A stretch of 64,000 nucleotides of DNA from Motiliproteus sp963974645 (GTDB lineage Bacteria; Pseudomonadota; Gammaproteobacteria; Pseudomonadales; Balneatricaceae). The notes beneath the pieces were generated by a model that worked only from the letters and a program-made list of their open reading frames with translations, did not search any database and was not told the DNA's origin. A program made the position numbers and the translations under genes. Shown in pieces: positions 35,320 through 43,656 of this stretch (position 1 is the first letter of the stretch; each line of letters opens with the position of its first letter). The stretch covers positions 1 through 64,000 of the forward strand of contig CAXBEA010000006.1 of the NCBI GenBank assembly GCA_963974645.1, given 5' to 3'.

Positions 35320-37098
35320 TTAGCGTGCTGCTAGCTCATCTTTCTTGGGCAGTTTGAACGTCCACACCATACCGCCCTGATTTAGGTCTTTAACCCGCTT
35401 AGCAACTTCGCCACCCCAGAGAGGGACCGCGCCACCCCAGCCGGAGACGATGGCGAGATACTGTTCGCCATCCTGTTCCCAGGTAATCGGCGAGCCGACA
35501 ATCCCTGAGCCAGTATTAAAGCGATACTTCATCTCGCCCGACTTGGCATCAAACGCCATCAGGTAACCTTCGGGGTTGCCGGTAAAGACCAGTCCACCTG
35601 CCGTTGCCAACACCCCACCCCACAGCGGCGCGTTGTTCTCATAACGCCACACCTCTTTGCCAGTTTTGGGATCGATCGCCTTCAACACGCCAATATAGGC
35701 TTCGTTGATCGGCTTGATGGTGAAGCCTGCGCCCAGATAAGCCGCACCCTTCTTATACGCGGTCGGCTCGTTCCAGATATCCATCTCCCACTCGTTGGAG
35801 GGTACATAGAAATAACCGGTGTCCTGTGAATAGGCCATCGGCATCCAGTTCTTGCCACCTAAGAATGCAGGCGCTGCAACTACCGACGAACCCTTCTTGC
35901 CATCGGCCGCTGCAGTAGGATTACCCGGACGGAAATCATCGTTATAGATAGGACGTCCGTTCTTATCTAGCCCTTTGGCCCAGCTGATCTTATCGACGAA
36001 CGGGAAGCCGCGGATAAAGTCACCGTTGGTCCGATTGAGTACGTAGAAGAAGCCGTTACGATCGGCCGTAGCTGCCGCCTTAACGGTTTTGCCAGCCTCT
36101 TTGTAGTCAAACGAGATCAGTTCATTAACCCCGTCATAATCCCAGCCGTCGTGCGGGGTGGTCTGGAAGTGCCAGACGATCTTGCCGGTATCTGGATTGA
36201 TCGCCAGACGCGAGGAGCTGTAGAGGTTATCCCCTGGACGCAGATGCGAGTTCCAGGGAGCAGGGTTACCGGTGCCGAAGAACATCAGCCCCGTATCAGG
36301 ATCGTAGGTGCCGCCGAGCCAGGTTGCCGCGCCACCCGACTTCCATAGATCACCCGGCCAGGTTTTACCGGCCTCGCCACCCGTGATGCCATTCTCCTTG
36401 CCATTGAGGTAGCCCATATGCCCCTCGACCGTAGGCCGGGTCCAGACCACATCACCGGTCATGGCATCATAGGCTTCGACCTTGCCGACAATTCCAAACT
36501 CACCTCCGGAAACCCCGGTAATGACCTTGCCCTTGACCACGATAGGCGCGGCAGAGATGGAGTAACCGGCCTTATAGTCTGCCACTTTCTTCTTCCACAC
36601 CGTCTTGCCGGTGTCTTTATTGAGTGCCACCAGCTTGGCGTCTAGGGTGCCGAAGATCACCAGGTCGTCGTATAGGGCGACGCCACGGTTGATTACGTCA
36701 CAGCAAGGCATGATATTTTCAGGCAAGCGGGCATCATACTGCCAGAGCTCATCGCCACTCTTAATGTCGATCGCGAACACCCGCGAGTAGGAGCCGGTGA
36801 CGTACATCACCCCATCCTTAACCATCGGCTGGGATTCCTGGCCGCGCTGCTTTTCGCCGCCAAACGAGAAGCCCCAGACTGGACGCAGATCCTGTACCGT
36901 ATCGCCATTGACCTTGGCCAAGGAGCTGAACCTCTGTCCACGAAGCCCCATGCCATTGGTGACGACATCTTGCGTCGTTGCCTGGTCCTTGAGGATATCC
37001 TGGTCGGTTACCTTGGCCTGCGTCAGGCCCGTCATGGACATGGCCGCGACCAGCGAGGTCAGTGCCAGCCCTTTGAGGCCATAACTTTGATATTTCAT
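35320..37098 (-). CDS. PQQ-dependent alcohol dehydrogenase, lanthanide-type signature (PedH/XoxF-like Asp pair)
   Basis: A periplasmic quinoprotein alcohol dehydrogenase (592 aa, no haem domain), an eight-bladed propeller. The signal peptide ends near GLTQAKV. Visible features are the vicinal disulfide MPCCDV (PQQ contact), metal-ligand regions GGEFGIVG and FFGTGNPAPWNS, and the catalytic block TPHDGWDYDGVNE (about residues 315-327). The catalytic Asp is residue 320. A second Asp at 322 is the extra acidic ligand found in lanthanide-dependent enzymes (XoxF, PedH, ExaF), where calcium enzymes have Ala or Ser. I infer lanthanide dependence from this. The ATG at 37098 has AAGGAG 8 nt upstream. 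It is divergent from a TonB receptor; cytochrome and PedG-like partners lie 13 kb away. Confidence 0.92.
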   Translation of the reverse strand: MKYQSYGLKGLALTSLVAAMSMTGLTQAKVTDQDILKDQATTQDVVTNGMGLRGQRFSSLAKVNGDTVQDLRPVWGFSFGGEKQRGQESQPMVKDGVMYVTGSYSRVFAIDIKSGDELWQYDARLPENIMPCCDVINRGVALYDDLVIFGTLDAKLVALNKDTGKTVWKKKVADYKAGYSISAAPIVVKGKVITGVSGGEFGIVGKVEAYDAMTGDVVWTRPTVEGHMGYLNGKENGITGGEAGKTWPGDLWKSGGAATWLGGTYDPDTGLMFFGTGNPAPWNSHLRPGDNLYSSSRLAINPDTGKIVWHFQTTPHDGWDYDGVNELISFDYKEAGKTVKAAATADRNGFFYVLNRTNGDFIRGFPFVDKISWAKGLDKNGRPIYNDDFRPGNPTAAADGKKGSSVVAAPAFLGGKNWMPMAYSQDTGYFYVPSNEWEMDIWNEPTAYKKGAAYLGAGFTIKPINEAYIGVLKAIDPKTGKEVWRYENNAPLWGGVLATAGGLVFTGNPEGYLMAFDAKSGEMKYRFNTGSGIVGSPITWEQDGEQYLAIVSGWGGAVPLWGGEVAKRVKDLNQGGMVWTFKLPKKDELAAR

Positions 37099-37119
37099 CG
37101 CATTCTCCTTTGAGGATGT

Positions 37120-37135
37120 TCTTATTCGAATAAGA
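37120..37135. promoter_or_regulatory. Perfect 16-bp palindrome in the dehydrogenase leader
   Basis: TCTTATTCGAATAAGA is a perfect palindrome 21 nt upstream of the dehydrogenase start codon. Its place in the promoter or 5' leader suggests an operator for a dimeric regulator or a small mRNA hairpin. No known site was matched. Confidence 0.5.
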
Positions 37136-37301
37136 TCGATCACCCCGACCCCGCTGCGTACGCGCAAGGGTCTGATGATGGGTACCATTCTTGTTTGGCA
37201 GCTAAAAACCAACAATCCAACTTGGGGGGCGGTTTTCTACTCTCTTGGTAGTAGTACTGCGGCAATCATCGCTTGATCGGCCCAGGTATTTTTCTGCGAG
37301 C

Positions 37302-37345
37302 CACAAAACTCAACCATGATGCCAGCGCCTATTTGATCGCTAAAT
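37302..37345. repeat. Dispersed intergenic repeat, partial copy A
   Basis: About 44 bp (CACAAAACTCAACCATGATG, then CCAGCGCCTATTTG) match the first half of copy B at 48798-48831 with a few transitions. The second half has diverged. It lies in the dehydrogenase/receptor control region. Confidence 0.5.
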
Positions 37346-37600
37346 TCCAGCGCGTCGGTAAAGGAATTTTTTTCATTAAAGACTCTGCTGCAACAGTTTA
37401 CGCAGCCCACACGATCTGGCCGCCGTGTCCCGTTTTGTGTTTAACGAAGGCCAACAGATCACCCGTTGATGACCGTGCCACGCCAGGTGATGAGGTAGAT
37501 GCCTACCGAGGCCAATACAGTGTTCAACAGATTTAAATTAAATACCCTCTAAATTCATTGAATTAAAATTCTAACCCTCTTATACTGCACGTCGCAACGA

Positions 37601-37621
37601 GAATGGTTCGTATTACCATTC
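37601..37621. promoter_or_regulatory. 7-7-7 inverted repeat, Fur-like, upstream of the TonB receptor
   Basis: GAATGGT (37601-37607) and ACCATTC (37615-37621) form a perfect inverted repeat with 7-nt spacing, 31 nt before the receptor ATG. The 19 bases starting at G37599 agree with the classical Fur consensus at roughly 12 positions when compared by eye. Iron (Fur) control is plausible; another metal regulator is possible. Confidence 0.5.
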
Positions 37622-37652
37622 GTACTCACATTCCTACTGGAAAAACTTCACA

Positions 37653-39803
37653 ATGAAATTCAAACTATCCGCTTTATCTGTAGCCGTCTCCATCGCCTGC
37701 TCCACATCTGCGTTTGCTGAATTAGATCAGGTCAGTGTGATCGGCAGCCAGGAAGCCGCCAATGCCACAGCGGGAGCCGCGACCTACATCGGTGAGCAAG
37801 AGCTGGAGCGCTTCGAATACACCGACATCAATCGTATTCTTAATTCCGTTTCCGGGGTCTACCTGAGAGAAGAGGATGGCTATGGACTACGCCCCAACAT
37901 CGGGATCCGTGGTTCAGGGACAGAGCGTTCCGGTAAAATCACCCTGATGGAAGATGGTATCCTGATTGCGCCGGCACCTTATGCGTCACCCTCCGCCTAT
38001 TATTTTCCAACCGCGGCCCGGATGCAGGCGATAGAGGTAATTAAAGGCCCAGGTGCGGTTAAATACGGTCCGCGCACGACCGGTGGTGCAATCAACATGG
38101 TTTCCCGCCAGATTCCTGAAGGCGACCAGGCGGTGGTAGATATTGCCGCAGGTTCTGATAACGCACGTAAAGCGCATATCTACGGCGGTACCTCAACTGA
38201 CCGCGTGGGAGCGGTCGTCGAAGTACTACGCCAGGAAACCGATGGCTTTAAAGAGCTGGATAATGGTGGCGACACCGGTTTCAACAAAAACGACTATCTG
38301 GCCAAGCTTCGTCTGAACTCTGATGCCGACGCCCGGTTTCAGCAGGAGGTGGAATTCAAGATTCAGAAATCTGATGAAACCTCCAACGCATCCTATCTGG
38401 GACTGACCGCGGCAGACTTCGAGGCTGACCCCTATCGTCGTTATGCCGGCTCTCAGAAAGATGTAATGAATACTGACCAGCAGTCGCTGTCGTTGAGTCA
38501 CTACATCCAACTGCGCGACAATGTCGAGCTGGACACCGTTATCTACCGCAACACCTTCTCCCGTAATTGGTACAAGCTGGATAAGGTCGGCGGGGTTTCA
38601 ATATCCAACCTGTTGGCAGACCCGGTCACCCATGCAGCTGCGTTCGACGTGGCCAGCGGTAACGGTGACGACGCTACCTTGCTGGGTGTTAAAGCTAACA
38701 ATCGTGATTATTACGCGCAGGGAGTGCAGTCTACCGCCCGCATTGAACTGGCTAACCATGAGCTTGAGGTGGGGCTCCGTTATCATAAAGATGCGATGGA
38801 TCGCTTCCAGTGGCTGGACCAATACACGATGGATAGCAACGGTTTGATGACGTTGGCGACAGCGGGTACACCCGGAGATGACTCTAACCGTATTGAATCC
38901 GCCGAAGCAAAATCGGTTTTTATTGAAGACCAGGTCAACCTTGGTGCCCTCAATGTAACTGCTGGCGTCCGTTATGAAACCGTAGACACCAAGAAAGAGG
39001 ATTGGGGAAAAACCGACTCCGGCCGTGACAATGCAGCCACCGTTACCACCGGTAAGTCTTCTGCGGTCATTCCTGGCATCGCCCTTACGTACCAGTTGAA
39101 TCCGAATTTGGTGCTGTTGGGTGGTGTCCATAAAGGCTGGCAGCCAGCAGCTGTGGCAAAGGCAACCGATAAAGATGAGGAGAGCACCAACTACGAGCTG
39201 GGCCTGCGTTACGCAGAAGCCAACTTTAACGGTGAGATCATCGCTTTCTATAACGACTACAACAACCTGGTGGGTTCCTGTACGGCATCCAGCGGTGCTG
39301 ATTGTGACATCGGTGATGAGTTTGATGGCGACGCTGTGACGGTTGAAGGGGTTGAGCTGAACCTGGGGTATCAGCTACACACACTGGGCGCACGCTTCCC
39401 CCTAAAGGCCGCTTACACCTATACCACCTCTGAGTTCCAGACCAGCTTTGACAGTGACTTCTTTGGCGATGTCTCCGCCGGTGATGAGCTGCCCGATATG
39501 CCGAAGCACATGCTCTACGTGTCTGCCGGGATTGAGAAAGGTTTTTTTGCAGCAACCCTGGCAGCAAAATACACCTCTGATATGCGAGCCGATGCCGGTT
39601 CAGGCGCGATTGACCCTAATGTTGATGTGAAAGCACACACCGTGTTTGATCTGGCCGCCAATTACGCCCTGAGTCAAGATGCAGCGGTTTATCTGACCGT
39701 CGAAAACTTGCTGGATAAAGAGTATGCTGCAGCCGGAAAGCCCGCAGGTCTGCGCCCGGGGAAACCCCGTACGTTGATGGCCGGACTTAAGTACAGCTTC
39801 TGA
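37653..39803 (+). CDS. TonB-dependent outer-membrane receptor, FecA-like
   Basis: An outer-membrane active transporter of 716 aa with a signal peptide ending TSAFA. The short TonB box region is LDQVSVIGSQ (residues 25-34). A plug domain follows (LNSVSGVYLREEDGYGLRPN, IEVIKGPGAVKYGPRTTGG, INMVS), then a 22-strand barrel ending in Phe (LMAGLKYSF). The plug text MEDGILIAPAPYASPSAYYF resembles FecA/YncD-type receptors. No FecA signalling domain is present. It is followed by a complete TtpC-ExbBD-TonB module and is divergent from the lanthanide-type dehydrogenase. The ligand may be a ferric chelate or, by context, a lanthanide chelate (lanthanophore). Confidence 0.9.
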   Translation: MKFKLSALSVAVSIACSTSAFAELDQVSVIGSQEAANATAGAATYIGEQELERFEYTDINRILNSVSGVYLREEDGYGLRPNIGIRGSGTERSGKITLMEDGILIAPAPYASPSAYYFPTAARMQAIEVIKGPGAVKYGPRTTGGAINMVSRQIPEGDQAVVDIAAGSDNARKAHIYGGTSTDRVGAVVEVLRQETDGFKELDNGGDTGFNKNDYLAKLRLNSDADARFQQEVEFKIQKSDETSNASYLGLTAADFEADPYRRYAGSQKDVMNTDQQSLSLSHYIQLRDNVELDTVIYRNTFSRNWYKLDKVGGVSISNLLADPVTHAAAFDVASGNGDDATLLGVKANNRDYYAQGVQSTARIELANHELEVGLRYHKDAMDRFQWLDQYTMDSNGLMTLATAGTPGDDSNRIESAEAKSVFIEDQVNLGALNVTAGVRYETVDTKKEDWGKTDSGRDNAATVTTGKSSAVIPGIALTYQLNPNLVLLGGVHKGWQPAAVAKATDKDEESTNYELGLRYAEANFNGEIIAFYNDYNNLVGSCTASSGADCDIGDEFDGDAVTVEGVELNLGYQLHTLGARFPLKAAYTYTTSEFQTSFDSDFFGDVSAGDELPDMPKHMLYVSAGIEKGFFAATLAAKYTSDMRADAGSGAIDPNVDVKAHTVFDLAANYALSQDAAVYLTVENLLDKEYAAAGKPAGLRPGKPRTLMAGLKYSF

Positions 39804-39833
39804 TCTGCTGTCATCTACATCGGGTAACGCTCG

Positions 39834-39873
39834 ATGCCCCTGGAGTCCGCCCTCTTCCGGCCTCCAGGGGCAT
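39834..39873 (+). terminator. Hairpin between TonB receptor and DUF3450 gene
   Basis: A perfect 12-bp stem (ATGCCCCTGGAG at 39834-39845 with its complement at 39862-39873) has a 16-nt loop and is followed by a T-poor stretch, then TTTCTCC. It is probably a partial terminator that reduces expression of the downstream energy module relative to the receptor. Confidence 0.6.
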
Positions 39874-39941
39874 TGGCCGTTTCTCCTCCCCAACAACACT
39901 CAGGATCGGGCTACAGCAGCCTCGCAGCACAGGTTTTTTCC

Positions 39942-40709
39942 ATGTTTAAGTATCTCGTTGTACCGGGCAGGCTCGCGTTATATCCCTTGCTCTTCACCCT
40001 GTCCCTTCAGGTACAGGCCGCCTCCCTGAATCAACTGCTGGATATCAAACAGCAGGAAAATGGCGAAAGTCGTCAGACCCAGCAGCGGGTCGAGGAGATC
40101 GATGATCAAAAGCAGCGCCTGATCGAACACTATCGCCAGCAGGCGCTGGAGCTGGACCGGGTGGAGCGCGCTAACCAGAGCCTGGCAAAAATGGTCGCGG
40201 GCCAAACAAAGATGCAAGACGAGTTCGCCGTTAAAGTGGCCCGGATTGATGCGACCCAACGTCATATCACACCCATGATGGCGGATATGGTCGACGCTCT
40301 GGAGCAGTTTGTCCGCCTGGATCTGCCGTTCCTCGCCGAAGAGCGTGCCTTGCGGGCCGAGGCCCTGCGGCAGATTCTGGAAGACCCCAGTGTCAACCAA
40401 TCCACCCGCTATGCGCGGATTCTGGATGCCTATCAGATTGAATCCGATTATGGCCGCAGCCTGGAAGCCTACCAGGGAAAAATCACCCTGGAGAACAGCG
40501 TGCGTACGGTTACCCTCCTGAGAGTCGGGCGCATCGGCCTCTACTACCTAAGCCTTGATGGCACCCAGGCCGGTCACTGGGAGGGTAAATCCAAACAGTG
40601 GCGATCTCTGCCAACCTCCCAGCTGTCCAGCCTGAAAAAAGGGGTCCTGATTGCCCAAAAAAGAGCAACCCAGGATCTGTTGAACCTTCCTGTCACTGTC
40701 ACGGAATAA
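39942..40709 (+). CDS. DUF3450 periplasmic coiled-coil protein
   Basis: A 255-aa exported protein with a signal peptide (LALYPLLFTLSLQVQAAS) and a long coiled coil (about residues 30-110, with QQRVEEIDDQKQRLIEHYRQ). A globular end follows (LLRVGRIGLYYLSLDGTQAG). This matches DUF3450, a family regularly encoded just ahead of ttpC-exbB2-exbD2-tonB2 in Vibrio and relatives. It probably assists the TonB complex in the periplasm. The start ATG 39942 gives the expected signal peptide. It is separated from ttpC by only 3 nt. Confidence 0.83.
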   Translation: MFKYLVVPGRLALYPLLFTLSLQVQAASLNQLLDIKQQENGESRQTQQRVEEIDDQKQRLIEHYRQQALELDRVERANQSLAKMVAGQTKMQDEFAVKVARIDATQRHITPMMADMVDALEQFVRLDLPFLAEERALRAEALRQILEDPSVNQSTRYARILDAYQIESDYGRSLEAYQGKITLENSVRTVTLLRVGRIGLYYLSLDGTQAGHWEGKSKQWRSLPTSQLSSLKKGVLIAQKRATQDLLNLPVTVTE

Positions 40710-40712
40710 ACA

Positions 40713-42041
40713 ATGCGACTCTTGTCCACGTTTCTATTGCTTCTAGTTCCAGCGCTTCTTTCGGCCCAGGAGATCAACTCCTTCGATCAGCTTCTGGTAC
40801 AGGTCAAACAGGGCTTTGCCAGTGAACAACGTATCAACCGCCAGGTACTGCAGCATGCCAGCAACAACCTCAACGAATGGCAGCAACTGGTCGATGATAC
40901 CGAAGCCAAGCTGAGCCAGGCAGTAATAACCGCTGAGCGGCTGCGGCGCGAATACGACCAGAACAACAGCAAGCTAAAGCAACAAAGCGTTGAGCTTAAG
41001 CGTCACCTGGGTGATCTGGACAACATCTACAGCAACACTCGCCAGTCAGCGACCAGCCTGCATGCGATCCTGAAAACCTCATTGGTCAGTGCCGATCACC
41101 CGCAGCTGCTCCAACCTCTCGCGACACTGGCAGGCAAAGAGATCCTCAGTGAGCAGGATCTAGGGACACTCTGGCAATCCTACCTTGAAGAGATGACCGC
41201 AGGTGCCAGTGTGTCCCGCTTTGATGCCACCCTGATCAACACCAGCGGCCAGGAAGAAACCCGTAGCGTGGTGCGCGCGGGTCCCTTTAGCGCGGTCAGC
41301 AACGGGGCGTTCCTGAAATACCTACCCGGTGCCGCTATGCTGGTTGAATTAAGTCGTCAGCCAGCGGCACAGTATCGCGATACGGCAGCCGAGCTGCAGG
41401 CCGGTATCGGCACCCACCCAATAACACCGCTCGATCCATCCAGGGGGGCTCTGTTGGAAACCCTGACTCAGAAAGCCGATATGAGTGAACGTGTCGCCCA
41501 AGGGGGCACTATCGGCCAGCTGATCCTGTTGCTGGGCGCCATAGGTCTGCTCATCGTCGCCGAACGTGTTGTTGTCCTTATTTATTTCAAACGGCAGATC
41601 AAACGGCAGCAAACGACGCCAGAACCCGGCCCCAATCCGCTGGGACTGTTAATGCGCACCTACCGGGAAAACCAGCAACTCGATAGCGAGCACCTGCAAC
41701 TTAAACTCAATGAATGTCTGTTGAGCTTTGTCCCCCGGGCACGCCGGGGCTTGACGACACTGAATATCATCGCCACGGTAACCCCCCTTCTGGGCCTGCT
41801 GGGCACGGTCACCGGGATGATCGATACCTTCCAGTCGATTACCCTATTCGGCAACGGTGATCCCAAAATCATGTCCGGCGGTATCTCCCAGGCGTTGGTG
41901 ACAACAGAGCTCGGGCTGGCGGTCGCGATCCCGATTATTCTGCTACACAGCCACCTCGGCACACGCAGTAGCGGCTTGCTGCACCTGCTGCAGAAGCAGA
42001 TGGTGGACCTGGTCGCCCATCAAAGTACGGCAACCCGATGA
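40713..42041 (+). CDS. ttpC: TonB-system accessory protein TtpC (MotA/TolQ/ExbB family, long form)
   Basis: A 442-aa inner-membrane protein. After a signal-like start (TFLLLLVPALLSAQ) comes a periplasmic coiled-coil domain of about 240 residues. A C-terminal MotA/TolQ/ExbB channel domain follows, with helices near IGQLILLLGAIGLLIVAERV, LNIIATVTPLLGLLGTVTGM and LVTTELGLAVAIPIILLHS. The long N-terminal domain plus ExbB fold is the hallmark of TtpC, essential for TonB2-dependent transport in Vibrio. Neighbours in order exbB, exbD, tonB, TPR confirm the module. Its stop overlaps exbB (ATGA). Confidence 0.87.
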   Translation: MRLLSTFLLLLVPALLSAQEINSFDQLLVQVKQGFASEQRINRQVLQHASNNLNEWQQLVDDTEAKLSQAVITAERLRREYDQNNSKLKQQSVELKRHLGDLDNIYSNTRQSATSLHAILKTSLVSADHPQLLQPLATLAGKEILSEQDLGTLWQSYLEEMTAGASVSRFDATLINTSGQEETRSVVRAGPFSAVSNGAFLKYLPGAAMLVELSRQPAAQYRDTAAELQAGIGTHPITPLDPSRGALLETLTQKADMSERVAQGGTIGQLILLLGAIGLLIVAERVVVLIYFKRQIKRQQTTPEPGPNPLGLLMRTYRENQQLDSEHLQLKLNECLLSFVPRARRGLTTLNIIATVTPLLGLLGTVTGMIDTFQSITLFGNGDPKIMSGGISQALVTTELGLAVAIPIILLHSHLGTRSSGLLHLLQKQMVDLVAHQSTATR

Positions 42042-42595
42042 TCGAGCCGCTTATTCTGTTCTGGAGTGACAGCAACAACCAGATAGCAGCATTTTTCAAT
42101 CAGGGCGGACTGATTCTCTGGCTGATCGTATTGCTGTCGACGTTACTGTGGATGCTGACTCTGGAGCGTTACTACTTCTTCTTCTTTCGCCTCACCGGGG
42201 AGAGCCGCTTCTGCCTCAAGCAAGCAGAGGATAGCAGCCCGGCACAAGTGGCCCGGCTGGAGCAGCGATACCACCAACAGGCGCTGCTAGAAGCGTATGA
42301 GATAAAGATTCAGCGCTATCTGATGATGATCCACGCACTGACCAACTGCCTGCCATTACTGGGCCTCCTGGGCACCGTCAGCGGAATGATCGTCACCTTT
42401 GATGTGCTGGCTGAATTTGGCAACAGCAATAGTCGGGCCCTCTCCTCAGGCATCTCCCAGGCTCTGGTCACCACGATGGCGGGGCTGGTAACCGCACTCC
42501 CCGGCCTCTATTTCAGCGCCAATCTGGATAATAAGGCCCGTAATGCGGTGGCCCAGATGAAGAGCAAACTCTCCCTTGCAGAGGCATCCCGATGA
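42038..42595 (+). CDS. exbB: ExbB (TonB2-type) proton channel subunit
   Basis: A short ExbB of 185 aa as in TonB2 systems. It has a first helix GGLILWLIVLLSTLLWMLTL, then LTNCLPLLGLLGTVSGMIVT and ISQALVTTMAGLVTALPGLY. It forms the proton-conducting pentamer with ExbD that powers TonB. It overlaps ttpC and exbD by 4 nt each. Confidence 0.92.
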   Translation: MIEPLILFWSDSNNQIAAFFNQGGLILWLIVLLSTLLWMLTLERYYFFFFRLTGESRFCLKQAEDSSPAQVARLEQRYHQQALLEAYEIKIQRYLMMIHALTNCLPLLGLLGTVSGMIVTFDVLAEFGNSNSRALSSGISQALVTTMAGLVTALPGLYFSANLDNKARNAVAQMKSKLSLAEASR

Positions 42596-42999
42596 AGTCA
42601 TTTCTGGAAAACGACGCCAGCAGCGCCATCGAGCTGAACATGACACCGTTGATCGATATAGTTTTCATCCTGTTGATCTTTTTTGTTGTCACCTCCTCCT
42701 TTGTTAAAGAAGCAGGCGTCGAGGTCAACCGTCCCACCGCAGACAGTGCCATAACCCAGCAGCATACAGCTATCGTAGTGGCGATCACCGCCGACGGGGA
42801 TATTTGGATCGATAACCAGACAACCCCACTCAGTGCGGTAAAAAATTTGGTGCTACGCCTGCACACCGATGCGCCGGAAGGGGGGGTTATGATCACTGCC
42901 GACCGGGACGCGCCCACCGGCAGACTGATACAGGTACTGGATCAGATCCGTCTGGCCGGTATCACGCATATCGCCATTGCGGCACAAGGCGAAAGCTGA
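42592..42999 (+). CDS. exbD: ExbD biopolymer transport protein
   Basis: A 135-aa bitopic protein. The membrane helix IELNMTPLIDIVFILLIFFV contains the essential Asp of the proton path (LID). The periplasmic domain ends with VLDQIRLAGITHIAIAA. It overlaps exbB upstream and shares one base with tonB (TGATG). Confidence 0.94.
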   Translation: MKSFLENDASSAIELNMTPLIDIVFILLIFFVVTSSFVKEAGVEVNRPTADSAITQQHTAIVVAITADGDIWIDNQTTPLSAVKNLVLRLHTDAPEGGVMITADRDAPTGRLIQVLDQIRLAGITHIAIAAQGES

Positions 43000-43655
43000 T
43001 GGGGGCAAAAGCCATCACCGCACTGCTGGCCATCGGTATCAATCTGGCACTGGTGTTGACGATGCTGCGGCTGATTGAACCCTCCGCCCATCCCCAGCTA
43101 GATACTCGAGTGACCACCGAGGTTCAGCTGGTCCCCCTGACTGCATTCCAGGAATCAGAGCCGCCGCCAGAACGCATTGAGGAGCCGGTTTCCCACACCC
43201 CTGAGCCACCGACCCCCGCCCCACCGATGACCCTGGATTCCCCTCCCGCACCGGTTGAACTCAGTGACCTGAAGATCGAAGCCCTGCCCGTGGCCCCTAT
43301 GCCGCTGGAGCGGCCGGCGCTGGAACTCAGCCCCACCCAGGCACCGGCAGTCAATAGCGAAAGTTTAACCCTGAAAGCAGCCGCCCTCGGCCAACTGGCA
43401 CCCGCCCAAAAGATGCCTCCCATCTACCCAGCCAAAGCACTGTCACAGGGGATAGAGGGGTATGTCATCGTTGAATTCAGCCTGGCCCTGGATGGCTCGG
43501 TCAAGGATGCCCGGGTCGTGGACGCGAAACCGCGACGCTATTTCAAACGTGCGGCACTGCGTGCAATTAAGCAATGGAAATACCCGGCCAACTCAGAGGA
43601 GGCCCGTCAGAAGGTGCGGCTCAAAACCCAGATTAATTTCAAACTGGAAACCTAA
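42999..43655 (+). CDS. tonB: TonB energy transducer (TonB2 type)
   Basis: A 218-aa energy transducer with an N-terminal helix (ITALLAIGINLALVLTMLRL), a short Pro-rich spacer (EPPPERIEEPVSHTPEPPTP) and a C-terminal TonB domain (YPAKALSQGIEGYVIVEFSL and AALRAIKQWKYPAN). Given the gene order it should contact the TonB box of the adjacent receptor, and perhaps others. The spacer is short compared with TonB1-type proteins, as usual for TonB2. Confidence 0.92.
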   Translation: MGAKAITALLAIGINLALVLTMLRLIEPSAHPQLDTRVTTEVQLVPLTAFQESEPPPERIEEPVSHTPEPPTPAPPMTLDSPPAPVELSDLKIEALPVAPMPLERPALELSPTQAPAVNSESLTLKAAALGQLAPAQKMPPIYPAKALSQGIEGYVIVEFSLALDGSVKDARVVDAKPRRYFKRAALRAIKQWKYPANSEEARQKVRLKTQINFKLET

Positions 43656-43656
43656 A

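Larger units (their letters stand above)
37099..37652. promoter_or_regulatory. Divergent control region between dehydrogenase and TonB receptor
   Basis: This 554-bp region is the largest gene-free stretch here. It holds the 16-bp palindrome near the dehydrogenase, a partial copy of a dispersed intergenic repeat (about 37302-37345), an AT-rich segment (37530-37585) suitable for a promoter, and an inverted repeat near the receptor. No small gene with a ribosome site was found. Confidence 0.5.

Noticed and set aside
43462..43656. Longer N-terminus of the TPR gene inside tonB
   Set aside because: Arg/Trp-rich out-of-frame text overlapping tonB; the ATG at 43657 with a signal peptide is the natural start.
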